57,698 nucleotides of DNA from Chloroflexota bacterium (GCA_024224815.1 JAAENC010000242.1:1-57698); one strand, 5' to 3'; shown: positions 25,266-33,497, numbered from the stretch's first letter. Made by a program: numbers and translations. The notes: generated by a model not told the origin, from the sequence alone.

Positions 25266-26051
25266 ATGATAAAAAACAACAAAAAAATAAAATTAGATAC
25301 TACATTAGCGAATTTCATAGTTGTTCAAATTTCAATAGTAACTATCACCCTTATTTTAGGACTACTATCATATATTTTCGTTTATAAAACAGGAAACAAT
25401 TTATTAGGTTTCTTGCGATTACTAGATATTGGTTCTGAACTAAGCATTCCTACTTTTTTTTCATCACTAAATCTGCTCTTATCGTCAATTATGCTTATAG
25501 TAATTTTCCGATACGAGAAAATAAATAACAATAAGGGTTTTCGTTACTGGTTATTCTTATCTATACTATTTCTTTGGTTATCAATTGATGAATCTGCAAG
25601 TATTCATGAAAACTTTATATACGTCTATGATTATCTTGTAAATACTAATGTGATTTCTCCTATACTAGGAACAAATCAGTGGCTTCCATTCGGCATTTTA
25701 TTCGTTGTGATCGTAGGGATTGTTCTTTTTCCATTTTATAAATTGTTATCCAAAGCAACATTATTTGGCTTTTTTCTATCAGGCATAATTTTTCTCATCG
25801 GGGCTATTGGCTTTGAATATCTGGGAGTTATAATGCTAGAGACAGGCTTTGTTGATTCCAGAGATGATATTCTGTATATCGCCCGTCGAGTTTTTGAAGA
25901 AGGTTTTGAGATGTATGGAATAGCGTTTTTTAATTGTGCTTTATATCGCGAGATTTCAAACCGAAAGATAGTTTTAGTTTTTACCTCTCTAACATCTAAT
26001 AAAATAACAAGCAAAGATGAAGATGTAAAAGAGGGTGATACCATGCATTGA
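25266..26051 (+). CDS. Uncharacterised polytopic membrane protein (DESASIHE motif)
   Basis: This 261-residue protein has six or seven predicted transmembrane segments and no recognised family name. It carries acidic and histidine residues at helix ends: LSIDESASIHENF in the middle and RRVFEEGFEMYG near the end. The pattern is similar in style, though not in sequence, to the EEISWGQ motif of the preceding protein, and the two may belong to a broader family of small membrane enzymes or sensors. The gene follows its neighbour by ten bases and is equally AT-rich. It is the last gene before direct-repeat copy B. No ribosome-binding site is evident. Confidence 0.7.
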   Translation: MIKNNKKIKLDTTLANFIVVQISIVTITLILGLLSYIFVYKTGNNLLGFLRLLDIGSELSIPTFFSSLNLLLSSIMLIVIFRYEKINNNKGFRYWLFLSILFLWLSIDESASIHENFIYVYDYLVNTNVISPILGTNQWLPFGILFVVIVGIVLFPFYKLLSKATLFGFFLSGIIFLIGAIGFEYLGVIMLETGFVDSRDDILYIARRVFEEGFEMYGIAFFNCALYREISNRKIVLVFTSLTSNKITSKDEDVKEGDTMH

Positions 26052-26177
26052 TTTAGTGCAACATTGAATAAAACTTGAGCTTGAAGATGATGTCACCTTT
26101 TGAGTAATATTAAAAAGCCTTCCAACTGAACTGCCCCCTAAAGAGCATCCACGTCTTGGGAGCTTTTGTTTTTTTAT

Positions 26178-26500
26178 GGGCGAGTTGGATGCGTACCCAA
26201 GGGGCATGCTATCGCACCTAAACGATGAACATTAACCCCTTCGATGGGCAAAATGCTTGGCGATTGGCAGATTCTTATCGAAATAGGTGCGACGCATCCC
26301 TGCGTGGTGATTTTTGCGAGATGTTCATATCCGCGCGGGGGAGATGATGGTCGGCTTTGAGCGCAAAATCGGAGAGGCTTTCGAGATTTACCCGCCCGGA
26401 CGTAAACGTCTGGGCTACATGGCTGAAGCCCCGTTGGGGCTGAGATAGGGTGCTTTAGCATCCTTCCGCTTTTAGCCCGATGGTTTACCATCGGGTGGTG
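26178..26500 (+). repeat. Long direct repeat, copy B, with degenerate terminator
   Basis: This copy matches 22425-22721 over its full length except for a few substitutions and about 26 extra bases (near 26324-26350). The sequence before it (26112-26173) is a damaged relative of the terminator before copy A, so the duplicated unit probably began there. The same split dyad and chain of hairpins are present. The gap 26052-26589 otherwise holds only the terminator at 26539-26567. Confidence 0.85.
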
Positions 26501-26538
26501 GGGTAACTCCGTGAAAACCGTGTTCATCCGTGTACAAT

Positions 26539-26567
26539 AAAAGCCTTCCAAATTTCGGAAGGCTTTT
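26539..26567. terminator. Terminator hairpin, CCTTCC family
   Basis: An 11-bp perfect stem (26539-26549 and 26557-26567) with A and T tracts on either side, 23 bases beyond the stop of the convergent DinB-family gene. It probably ends that minus-strand transcript. Confidence 0.75.
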
Positions 26568-26589
26568 ATTTTTTACAAACTCAGCAAAC

Positions 26590-27153
26590 TTATCTCCACA
26601 AATAATCTGGCATTTCACCTACGAAATAAGGCAAGTCTGGGTGCCCTAATTGCTGGCGAATAGCGTGAGCTTCACCTGTATGAAAGAAATAATGATAAGT
26701 TGTGCGTAATAGTCGCGTGCCGATATTTTCTCCCGAACGCACGGTCTTTTGCGAAAGCATCTTCTCATTGACCTGTTTGGGAACAAAAAGGGAATCCTTG
26801 ACGGCTTTTACATCCTGCTCCAAGTGGATATGAAATTGCTCAGATGTGAGTGTGTCCAGAAAAGGATCAGCCGCAGCAGTGACATCATGCCAAATTTTCC
26901 ACATATCCGCTAATGGCGGGGTCGTTGCCGGTTGGCCGAAGCCAAAGGTTTCATTGAGCCGAGGGTGCGGCACTTTTGATCCGGCGAAAAAGACAAAATA
27001 ATCTTGCTCTTGGGCAGCCAGATGACCAACCATCCAGCTAATAGAATTCATCGGCATGATCCGCTGGCGAGCATCTTCATCGGAAACACCTTCCAAGCAT
27101 CGAGCAAATTCGCTTCGAGCAAAACGGAGCTGGGTGATAAGCGGGTGAGTCAT
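26590..27153 (-). CDS. DinB-superfamily protein
   Basis: This 187-residue protein fits the DinB/YfiT four-helix-bundle superfamily, whose members often bind a metal with three histidines and act as thiol-dependent transferases. Visible elements are SWMVGHLAAQEQDYF (first His, H49 region), a long middle segment, and YHYFFHTGEAHAIRQQLGH near the C terminus with two more candidate ligand histidines. The N-terminal helix contains LRFARSEFARCLEGVSDE, typical of the family. AAGGAATAAT precedes the ATG. The gene stands alone on the minus strand. The reaction is not known; despite the family name, DNA repair is not implied. Confidence 0.85.
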   Translation of the reverse strand: MTHPLITQLRFARSEFARCLEGVSDEDARQRIMPMNSISWMVGHLAAQEQDYFVFFAGSKVPHPRLNETFGFGQPATTPPLADMWKIWHDVTAAADPFLDTLTSEQFHIHLEQDVKAVKDSLFVPKQVNEKMLSQKTVRSGENIGTRLLRTTYHYFFHTGEAHAIRQQLGHPDLPYFVGEMPDYLWR

Positions 27154-27348
27154 ATTATTCCTTTCCTTTTTGGGGGGATAAAACTACCGAATAAAAGCTT
27201 TCTGCAAGCTGATTGTACACGATAGAGAGAATTTTCATCCGAATTAGACTTGTCATCCTCTTTCATTTTGCTTTTTTTAGAGAAAACCAGTAAGATGAAT
27301 TTGCTTTCTTAATATACAAAATCACCTTCTAGTAACTAGCGATCCATT

Positions 27349-28362
27349 ATGAAAAACTTCGACCCAAAATATAACGACATCCCCAAAACCGAAATTCACG
27401 TTCATCTCGAGGGAGCCATTCGCACCGACACAGTCATCGACATCGCCAAAGAATATAATCTGGATTTGCCCGCCTACGGTGCTGAAAGCCTGAACCCACA
27501 TATCAAAGTTTACGATCAATGGGAGAGTCTGGATGCCGTACTAAAAGCTTTCGATATCGCACAAAAGAGCATCGCCTCCCCACAGGCTTTTGAGCGGATC
27601 GCATGGGAATTTTTCGAGGATGCCGCGCAACAGAACGTCAAATTGCTCGAGCTACGCTTTTCCCCCGATTGGGCATTTAGCGGACACAACCTTGATTGGG
27701 ACTTGGCTCTGCATGGAATCTTGCGTGCCCAAAATAAAGCTGAGGAGCAATTTGGCATGGCAATCGGGTTAATTGCCATCACTTCTCGCAGCATGGGCGT
27801 TGAATCCTGTGAAAAAACTGTAGACTGGGCAATCAAGCATAAAGAGGTAATTCACGGCATAGATTTAGCCGATAGCGAGATACAGAATCCGATCAGTGAT
27901 TTTGCTCGCCCCGTATTACGTGCCAAAGATGCGGGGTTAGGGATCACGATCCACTCGGGGGAGGATACACCCGCGTCAGCGGTAATAGACACGATTCAAG
28001 CCGTGGGTCCAGAGCGTATCGGGCATGGCATCCACATTATAGAAGACATGAAAGCCATCGAGATGGTGATCGAAAATGGCATCACGCTGGAGGTCAATCC
28101 GTGGAGCAATTATCTAACGAGCGCTGTGCCAACCATTGAAGCACATCCGCTAAAAAAGCTTTTCGATTTGGGCGTGCGTGTGACCATCAACTCTGACGAT
28201 CCCGAAATTTTAGAGACAAATCTAAATAACGAATATCGCATAGCCCATGAGATTTTGGGTATGAGTTTAGATGAAATTAGAAGGTGCAACCGTTATGCGG
28301 TAGAGGCTTCTTTTTTGCCCGATGCACAAAAAAATGCGGTGATGAAAGAATTGAATATCTAA
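27349..28362 (+). CDS. add: Adenosine deaminase family enzyme
   Basis: This 337-residue TIM-barrel amidohydrolase should deaminate adenosine or a related purine nucleoside. Metal-binding H17 and H19 lie in TEIHVHLEGA. Later motifs are TIHSGED (His ligand and catalytic Glu), RIGHGIHI, a variant NPWSNYLT where classical enzymes read CPxSN, and NSDDPEI with the metal-binding aspartates. Length is normal. The variant motif leaves room for a different substrate such as an aminodeoxyfutalosine-type nucleoside, though no menaquinone genes lie nearby. No ribosome-binding site is clear before the ATG. A truncated copy of its last 80 or so codons lies at 29498-29749. Confidence 0.9.
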   Translation: MKNFDPKYNDIPKTEIHVHLEGAIRTDTVIDIAKEYNLDLPAYGAESLNPHIKVYDQWESLDAVLKAFDIAQKSIASPQAFERIAWEFFEDAAQQNVKLLELRFSPDWAFSGHNLDWDLALHGILRAQNKAEEQFGMAIGLIAITSRSMGVESCEKTVDWAIKHKEVIHGIDLADSEIQNPISDFARPVLRAKDAGLGITIHSGEDTPASAVIDTIQAVGPERIGHGIHIIEDMKAIEMVIENGITLEVNPWSNYLTSAVPTIEAHPLKKLFDLGVRVTINSDDPEILETNLNNEYRIAHEILGMSLDEIRRCNRYAVEASFLPDAQKNAVMKELNI

Positions 28363-28414
28363 ACCGAGTACTATTTTGACCCTCTAAAAAGTAAAGCCTT
28401 CTGACGCATGATAC

Positions 28415-28437
28415 AATCAGACTAAATCAGTCTGATT
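28415..28437. promoter_or_regulatory. Palindrome overlapping a TACAAT box
   Basis: AATCAGACT (28415-28423) and AGTCTGATT (28429-28437) form a perfect 9-bp dyad that begins inside a TACAAT sequence at 28412-28417. It could be an operator, but a terminator hairpin lies between it and the next gene, so it may merely be another repeat. Confidence 0.35.
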
Positions 28438-28456
28438 TAGATTAAGGCCCTCTGCT

Positions 28457-28492
28457 AAAAAGCCATCTGTCATAGACGAAGATGGCTTTTTC
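28457..28492. terminator. Terminator after adenosine deaminase gene
   Basis: A 12-bp stem (28457-28468 and 28480-28491) with five A residues before and five T residues after, about 95 bases past the add stop codon. Confidence 0.75.
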
Positions 28493-28587
28493 CTTATTTA
28501 AAAGGTCGAAAAAATATTATTTCCAGTTGTGCTGAAACAAGCATATTTTGAGAAGGCAAAGCGAAAAGTCTAGTAGGAGAAAGGCAA

Positions 28588-29421
28588 ATGGATCAGTGGA
28601 TATTAGTGCTCATGGCACTCCCTTTTTTACTCTTTGTGGTCTTAATGGCTGCCCTAAGACTTAAAGAAAAAACAGGCTGGCCTTCATGGACAGGCTTTCA
28701 AAGTAAAACTCTGTGGGATTTTATGAGCTTGCTAGTTGTCCCCGTTATGCTTGGTAGCATGGCACTGATATATGGTAGCTACGATGCAAGCCGCCAATTT
28801 GCGATCGAAAATCAGCGTGAAGAAGCTCAACTCGTCATCGAAGATAATCGCATCAACGAAGATATCCTCCAAAGCTATTTTGATGATATCTCTAATTTAA
28901 TGTTGAATTATGAGTTAAGCGCGGAAAACCTTGCAGGAACAGAAGTTCATGAATTTACTGATGCTCAAATTATTGCGCGTGCGCGGACCTTGGCAACAGT
29001 CAGTGTTTTGGATGGTAAAAGAAATGGCTTACTTTTGCGCTTTCTGCTTGAAACAAATCTTTTTGATTTGCTTCACAATGAACGCTTATCGATCAATTTA
29101 GAAGATGCTATTCTCTCTGAATATGATCTAAGTGGTGCTAGTCTGAACACAAGCAATTTATCACAAGCCGTGTTGGTACGCACAGATTTTAGTGAAGCCT
29201 ATCTTCTCGATATTAATTTCCAAGGTGCTAACCTTCATCAAGCGAATCTTCAAGGAGCAGCACTTTTCCGCGCCGATTTTAGCGAAGCAATATTGACAGA
29301 GGCAAATCTGGAAGGCGCATTTTATGACATAAATACCATCTGGCCCGAGGGCTTTGACCCTGTTGCCGCAGGTGCTATTGAAACTACTATAGAAGAGTGG
29401 GCGAAGAGCTTGAATAACTAA
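28588..29421 (+). CDS. Membrane-anchored pentapeptide-repeat protein
   Basis: This 277-residue protein has two N-terminal transmembrane segments (about 4-23 and 48-68), a helical middle region, and a C-terminal run of pentapeptide repeats of the A(D/N)LxX type from about residue 176 to 247, for example LSGASLNTSNLSQAV and GANLHQANLQGAAL. Pentapeptide repeats form a right-handed quadrilateral beta-helix. Function of membrane-anchored members is unknown; resemblance to gyrase-protecting proteins is only structural. A strong ribosome-binding site AGGAGAAAGGCAA precedes the ATG. The gene sits between add and a truncated copy of the add 3' end, which suggests it arrived with a duplication event. 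Confidence 0.88.
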   Translation: MDQWILVLMALPFLLFVVLMAALRLKEKTGWPSWTGFQSKTLWDFMSLLVVPVMLGSMALIYGSYDASRQFAIENQREEAQLVIEDNRINEDILQSYFDDISNLMLNYELSAENLAGTEVHEFTDAQIIARARTLATVSVLDGKRNGLLLRFLLETNLFDLLHNERLSINLEDAILSEYDLSGASLNTSNLSQAVLVRTDFSEAYLLDINFQGANLHQANLQGAALFRADFSEAILTEANLEGAFYDINTIWPEGFDPVAAGAIETTIEEWAKSLNN

Positions 29422-29497
29422 TAGCCTAGATAGCTAGTGCTTTGTCAAAGCATAAACTGAAGTATAAGATTGAAGCAATCTAGCTTTCATTAAATCA

Positions 29498-29749
29498 TAT
29501 TTGACAAATGCTGTGCCGACCATTGAGTCTCATCCGCTAAAAAAACTTTTCGATTTGGGCGTGCGTGTGACCATCAACTCTGATGACCCCGAAGTTTTAG
29601 AGACGAATTTGAATAACGAATATCGTATTGCCCATGAATTTTTTGGTATGAATTTAGATGAAATTAGAAGGCGCAACCGTTGTGCGGTAGAGGCTTCTTT
29701 TTTACCCGATGCACAAAAAAATGCGGTGATGAAGGAGTTAAAAATATAA
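29498..29749 (+). pseudogene. Truncated duplicate of the adenosine deaminase 3' end
   Basis: The sequence encodes a peptide aligning without gaps to the last 82 or so residues of the enzyme at 27349-28362, starting at YLT and ending at the same stop position. About eight of 79 residues differ, and most base changes are synonymous. It lacks the metal-binding N-terminal half, so it cannot be an active enzyme. The in-frame conservation implies it came from a full-length paralogue that was coding until recently, or from a duplication tied to insertion of the pentapeptide gene. A terminator follows at 29778. Confidence 0.88.
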
Positions 29750-29777
29750 ATTGGGTGGTACCCTACATCGATCTCTT

Positions 29778-29818
29778 AAAAATCCTTCCAAGACCATTTA
29801 AGTCTTGGAAGGATTTTT
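29778..29818. terminator. Terminator, CCTTCCAAG family
   Basis: A long stem (about 29778-29794 with 29802-29818) with A and T tracts. It lies between the add fragment and the convergent CPBP protease gene and can serve both directions. Confidence 0.8.
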
Positions 29819-29840
29819 CTTTAGTAAAACCTTTTATAGG

Positions 29841-30653
29841 TCAATTTTCGGAAATAATCATATCACCAGGCATGAGTACTTCGGTAATGCCACTTCCTTT
29901 TTTGAACATCGTGTGTCGATTTAGAATAACGATGATCACCGCCGCGATGCCGAAAAGGAGGTTATCCCAGGGTTGCGCATCGGGCCAGATGGGATTCATC
30001 ATCTGAAAGTGATAGAGATAGGCTATCAAGAGACTGCCGCGTGAAGCATTGAAGAGGGGAGTCATGATAACGGAGAGAGCGATCACACCGCCAAAGAATG
30101 GGATAGCAGCCCAGGCACTATACTGAAGACCGCCACCTAATAAAAAGGCAGGGATATGCCAGGCGGCCCAAATGATGCCAACGACTAAACCAGCCCAAAA
30201 GGGTGACATCTTGCGCTGCAACAAAGGCAAAGCGATCCCACGCCAGCCAAACTCTTCGAGCGTACCGAGAAAGAAAGCTGATAGAAGCGCAGGAAATACC
30301 TGAGTCCACGGGGAAAAGTGGAAGGAATCGTTAATCGTCCCATTCAGTGCGGCGCTAAGATAAGCGATAACGGGGATACCCAAAACAAGGTATATCCACC
30401 ATACGCGAGGCATTCTCCATAAAGTCAAACGTCGGAAGAAACTGCCCAGTCCTTTCAGTCCGTAAGATTTCCAGACCAAAAATACGCCAGCAATGCCAGG
30501 TGCATATACCGCAAGGATATATAAGGGGTTGCTAGGGGTGAGTTCACCAAAGATCGCGGCAACCTGATCGGCAAAAAGAATTAACACTGCAGCGATTCCC
30601 CAGGTTAGGGCAAAGGTTATTGCCAGAAAAGCTTTTAAGGTTTTTGTAGTCAT
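29841..30653 (-). CDS. CPBP-family intramembrane glutamic protease
   Basis: This 270-residue polytopic protein belongs to the CPBP (Abi/Rce1-like) family of intramembrane glutamic proteases. The signature EExxxR is seen as EEFGWRG (E133, E134, R138), followed by the second family motif AAWHIPAFLLG with a catalytic-site histidine near residue 167. About eight transmembrane helices are predicted, typical in number. Substrates of bacterial members are largely unknown; proposed roles include bacteriocin self-immunity and peptide processing. It starts 19 bases downstream of the TetR-family regulator and is very probably controlled by it through the shared promoter and operator at 31343-31373. Confidence 0.9.
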   Translation of the reverse strand: MTTKTLKAFLAITFALTWGIAAVLILFADQVAAIFGELTPSNPLYILAVYAPGIAGVFLVWKSYGLKGLGSFFRRLTLWRMPRVWWIYLVLGIPVIAYLSAALNGTINDSFHFSPWTQVFPALLSAFFLGTLEEFGWRGIALPLLQRKMSPFWAGLVVGIIWAAWHIPAFLLGGGLQYSAWAAIPFFGGVIALSVIMTPLFNASRGSLLIAYLYHFQMMNPIWPDAQPWDNLLFGIAAVIIVILNRHTMFKKGSGITEVLMPGDMIISEN

Positions 30654-30672
30654 TTTATTTCTCCTTTTTTTA

Positions 30673-31299
30673 TTAGCCGGACAAGTTTTCGATCAAAAAA
30701 TCAAACGAGCCTTTGGGGGCGCGCAATTGTGCTTCGAGCAGAGCAGGGAAGGATAATGCGCGACGCATCAGGTCTTCCGGTTGCCAGGGGTGGATGCCCA
30801 AATCCGTCAGGAACTGGATACCGGAGAGCATAAATTCGGCACTCTCTAAAGGATATTCCGTTTGAAAAACACCCTCATCGCATCCTTGCTGAATGACTTT
30901 GGCATATAAGAGAGCCAATCCAGAGATCGTTACCGCTAGTTGACGGGTTTGCATCCCTGCATTCCCAGGGCGGTGCAACTGCTCAATAATTTCTTCTTTT
31001 TCATCAGCTACTTGTCCAGAGGTGATTAAAAGTTGCATTTTATCGAGTGCGGTGCCGGTGCTTTCATCCAAAACAGCTTGCATCTCAGCCAGATAGTCCA
31101 CCACCGATTGCTCGATCACCGCCTCGAGCAGATCTTCCTTCGATTTAAAGTAGTGATAGATTGTGCCTTTGGCTATGCCCACGGTATCCATCACATTTGT
31201 CATCGTTGTTTTTTCATAACCTTTTGAGCCAAAAAGTTTGACAGCTGCTGCGATAATCTCTTGTCGCCGTTCTTCTGGTTTCTTTACAGTTCTAACCAT
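30673..31299 (-). CDS. TetR/AcrR-family transcriptional regulator
   Basis: This 208-residue repressor has the usual plan: an N-terminal helix-turn-helix (about 12-58, with IAKGTIYHYFKSKEDLL as the recognition segment) and a C-terminal ligand-binding and dimerisation domain. A perfect 21-bp palindrome ATTGACCGAC-G-GTCGGTCAAT lies 54 bases upstream and overlaps the -35 box of its own promoter, so it probably represses itself and the downstream CPBP protease gene. The inducing ligand cannot be inferred. A second in-frame methionine is absent near the start, so the ATG at 31299 is the only sensible one. Confidence 0.93.
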   Translation of the reverse strand: MVRTVKKPEERRQEIIAAAVKLFGSKGYEKTTMTNVMDTVGIAKGTIYHYFKSKEDLLEAVIEQSVVDYLAEMQAVLDESTGTALDKMQLLITSGQVADEKEEIIEQLHRPGNAGMQTRQLAVTISGLALLYAKVIQQGCDEGVFQTEYPLESAEFMLSGIQFLTDLGIHPWQPEDLMRRALSFPALLEAQLRAPKGSFDFLIENLSG

Positions 31300-31342
31300 T
31301 TATTTGCTCCATTTACATTCATTCTCAATTTCGATGTAGGGC

Positions 31343-31373
31343 ATTCTACCATATTGACCGACGGTCGGTCAAT
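31343..31373 (-). promoter_or_regulatory. Promoter with TetR-type operator
   Basis: On the minus strand TTGACC (31372-31367) and TAGAAT (31348-31343) are separated by 18 bases. The -35 box forms one arm of the perfect 21-bp palindrome at 31353-31373 (10-bp arms, central G), a sequence type typical of TetR-family operators. Binding here would block transcription of the regulator and the CPBP gene. Confidence 0.85.
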
Positions 31374-31426
31374 GGTGAGTTTTTCCCCCACTTATAAGAG
31401 AACGCAGACTAAAAACCTATTAAAAG

Positions 31427-31468
31427 AAAAAGCCTTCCAAGATTATCCAAATCTTGGAAGGCTTTTTT
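31427..31468. terminator. Terminator-like hairpin, CCTTCCAAG family
   Basis: An 18-bp perfect stem (31427-31444 and 31450-31467) with flanking A and T tracts. It lies upstream of the divergently placed TetR gene and beyond the end of no obvious plus-strand gene, so it may be the remnant of a lost gene or part of a repeat cassette. Confidence 0.7.
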
Positions 31469-31484
31469 TAGTTCTTTTTTGCCT

Positions 31485-31623
31485 AGTGGTATCAAAGTAA
31501 GTGATGATTTTGCGAGCGAAGCGAAGCAATCTCATCGCACATAGAGTAATTTCCCAAAAATGGGACTGCTTCGGCGATGAAGCTGCCTCGCAGATTCATG
31601 TTGTCACTTACTATAGAACCACT
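31485..31623. repeat. MITE-like element with 20-bp terminal inverted repeats
   Basis: The ends AGTGGT-5 bases-AGTAAGTGA (31485-31504) and TCACTTACT-5 bases-ACCACT (31604-31623) are inverted copies. Inside is the phrase GCGAGCGAAGCGAAGCAATC, which I recall as a very widespread intergenic repeat in environmental genomes. With the terminator and promoter it accounts for the 338-base gap between TetR and the amidohydrolase. Confidence 0.65.
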
Positions 31624-31637
31624 ACCCTTTTTTGGTA

Positions 31638-33422
31638 TCAATTCTCTATCATAAAACTGACTTCATCGGGATACATAAGCCCTTCGTTGCCAGAAGCGCC
31701 AAAAGCTAGCGCTGAAAGTGTGTGCGTGCCGTTCTCGTATTGACTTGTATCCAAGTCAAAAGAGTAGCCAAAATTTGGTGCGCCGTCGTTGTCCGGGTAA
31801 TCACTCGCGACATCGGGGCGTGGGACGCCGTAGAAAGCATCGCCGATATATTCACCGTCAAGATAGAGCTCGATTCGGTCAATTGGGGCATCGTCTAATG
31901 CCCAACCGGCAATAATATAGGTGCCTGAAATCTTTTCATCGGGGGCGGGGGTATCGAGATAGCCAAAGGGAATGCTATTGCCATTTTCGCTTTCAATTAT
32001 TGGGGGTGGAGCTGTTGGGCAGAGATTTTCGTTTCCTGCTGCGCAGAATTCTACTTTACCGCCGACCATTGTCATCAGCACATAAGTGTCTAGCAAGATG
32101 TCGGGGTTCTCCGAGATGGGATTCTCAGAGAGAATGATCACATCGGCAAGCAAGCCCGGGGCAAGTTTGCCCACTTCTTCATCCCTAAAAAGGGCATAAG
32201 CTGATTCGCGCGTCATCATCGGCAGGGCTTTTTCCACCGTCAGCGTATCATCCTGGAGCCATTCTGGAGAATCACATACCGTGCCGCGATCTTCGGTAAC
32301 TTGCTTTCGTGTGAGCAATCCATAAAGTTCTAAAATTGGGTTTACGGGGTGAATGAAAGGGTCATCTCCGTGCCAGGCAATATGCATATCCGGATTTGTG
32401 TCTATTAATGTATTCCAAGCCCATTCCCACTGGTTATATGGGGCAGGTGAGGGATTATCAAAAGGGGTGCAGGCGGGAAAAGTGCCGAAAATGGTTGCTA
32501 CGATGCCGATTTCGCTATAACGCGGCAAAAGATCGGGGCGCAAAATGGCGTTATGCTCAATGCGATGCCGAAATGTATTTGGCGCACCGTTAAGGGCGGA
32601 TTCGATGCCATCTAATGAAGCTTCAATAGCGCGATCGCCAATAGCATGAATCGCGACTTGATGACCAACTTCTTGCGCTTCGCTAACTACACCCGCAATT
32701 TGCTCGCCAGTTATGAACAGGTTTCCCAGCCCCGAGCCGGGGAATGTCTCGTAGCTGAGGGCGGGGTTTTTACAAGAACCACCGTCGGCAAATATCTTTA
32801 CGCCGCCGATTCTTAACATTTCACCAAATTCTCGTGTTGAGGGTACATCTTTCCACCAAGTGCCGATAGGGTCTCCGCAATTGGTGTTGTAATTTAGATA
32901 TAGGCTGACACGGGTTCGCAAGCCACCTTCAGCATGATAGTTTTGCAGCCCTTCCAGAAATTCAGGGGTGGTGTACATATTGGAAAAAGTCGTGATGCCA
33001 TTCTCTAATGCGAGTTGTTGCATACCGTTCCAATCCATGCCGTAGTGGTCTGCATCATTTAAGAGATGGGTATGTGCATCGACAAAACCGGGCATTAGTG
33101 TTCGGCCTTCTAATGCGATCAATATCGTTTTCTCCCCTTGTAGCATCATCAGATCTTCATCGCTGCCAACTGCGACGATTTCTTCCCCTTTAATCGCTAA
33201 TGCTTGCGCAGTGGCTATATTCTCATCCATTGTTAGGATATTTCCGCCATGAAAGATGACATCTGCCGCTTCTTCTGGTGGGGCAACTTCTGGCAAAGTT
33301 GTCTCTTCTATCAATTCAGTGGGGGATGCTTCCTGAATAACTGGCTTTGTTGGGCTTTCTTCTGGGCTAGAAAGACCACAAGCAGTTATGAACAAAAAAC
33401 TTAGTAATAAAATTCTTCTCAT
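31638..33422 (-). CDS. YtcJ-like amidohydrolase lipoprotein with C-terminal Ig-like domain
   Basis: This 594-residue protein has a lipoprotein signal (FITAC, C15), an acidic spacer, and then an amidohydrolase family 3 (YtcJ-like) domain. Markers are MPGFVDAHTHLLND (metal-binding HxH), KIFADGGSC, VAIHAIGDRAIE, RIEHN and AWHGDDPF, followed by KLAPGLLADVIIL, the usual closing strand of the composite beta domain. After about residue 490 comes a separate beta-sandwich-like domain (GTYIIAGWALDD, IELYLDGEYIGDAF). Attachment outside the cell suggests hydrolysis of an external amide or ester, but the substrate is not predictable. It is probably monocistronic, with its own terminator-like spacer downstream. 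Confidence 0.87.
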   Translation of the reverse strand: MRRILLLSFLFITACGLSSPEESPTKPVIQEASPTELIEETTLPEVAPPEEAADVIFHGGNILTMDENIATAQALAIKGEEIVAVGSDEDLMMLQGEKTILIALEGRTLMPGFVDAHTHLLNDADHYGMDWNGMQQLALENGITTFSNMYTTPEFLEGLQNYHAEGGLRTRVSLYLNYNTNCGDPIGTWWKDVPSTREFGEMLRIGGVKIFADGGSCKNPALSYETFPGSGLGNLFITGEQIAGVVSEAQEVGHQVAIHAIGDRAIEASLDGIESALNGAPNTFRHRIEHNAILRPDLLPRYSEIGIVATIFGTFPACTPFDNPSPAPYNQWEWAWNTLIDTNPDMHIAWHGDDPFIHPVNPILELYGLLTRKQVTEDRGTVCDSPEWLQDDTLTVEKALPMMTRESAYALFRDEEVGKLAPGLLADVIILSENPISENPDILLDTYVLMTMVGGKVEFCAAGNENLCPTAPPPIIESENGNSIPFGYLDTPAPDEKISGTYIIAGWALDDAPIDRIELYLDGEYIGDAFYGVPRPDVASDYPDNDGAPNFGYSFDLDTSQYENGTHTLSALAFGASGNEGLMYPDEVSFMIEN

Positions 33423-33497
33423 TTTTAGACCTACCTTTAATAATATTATTTCATTGTACTAAAAGAATTTTGTAGGTCAACAGTGTTTTTCTAAATC

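Noticed and set aside
26174-26551. Open frames inside the long direct repeats (also 22479-22712)
   Set aside because: They arise because the hairpin-rich repeats happen to lack stops; the same peptide in both copies reflects the DNA repeat, and there is no family motif.
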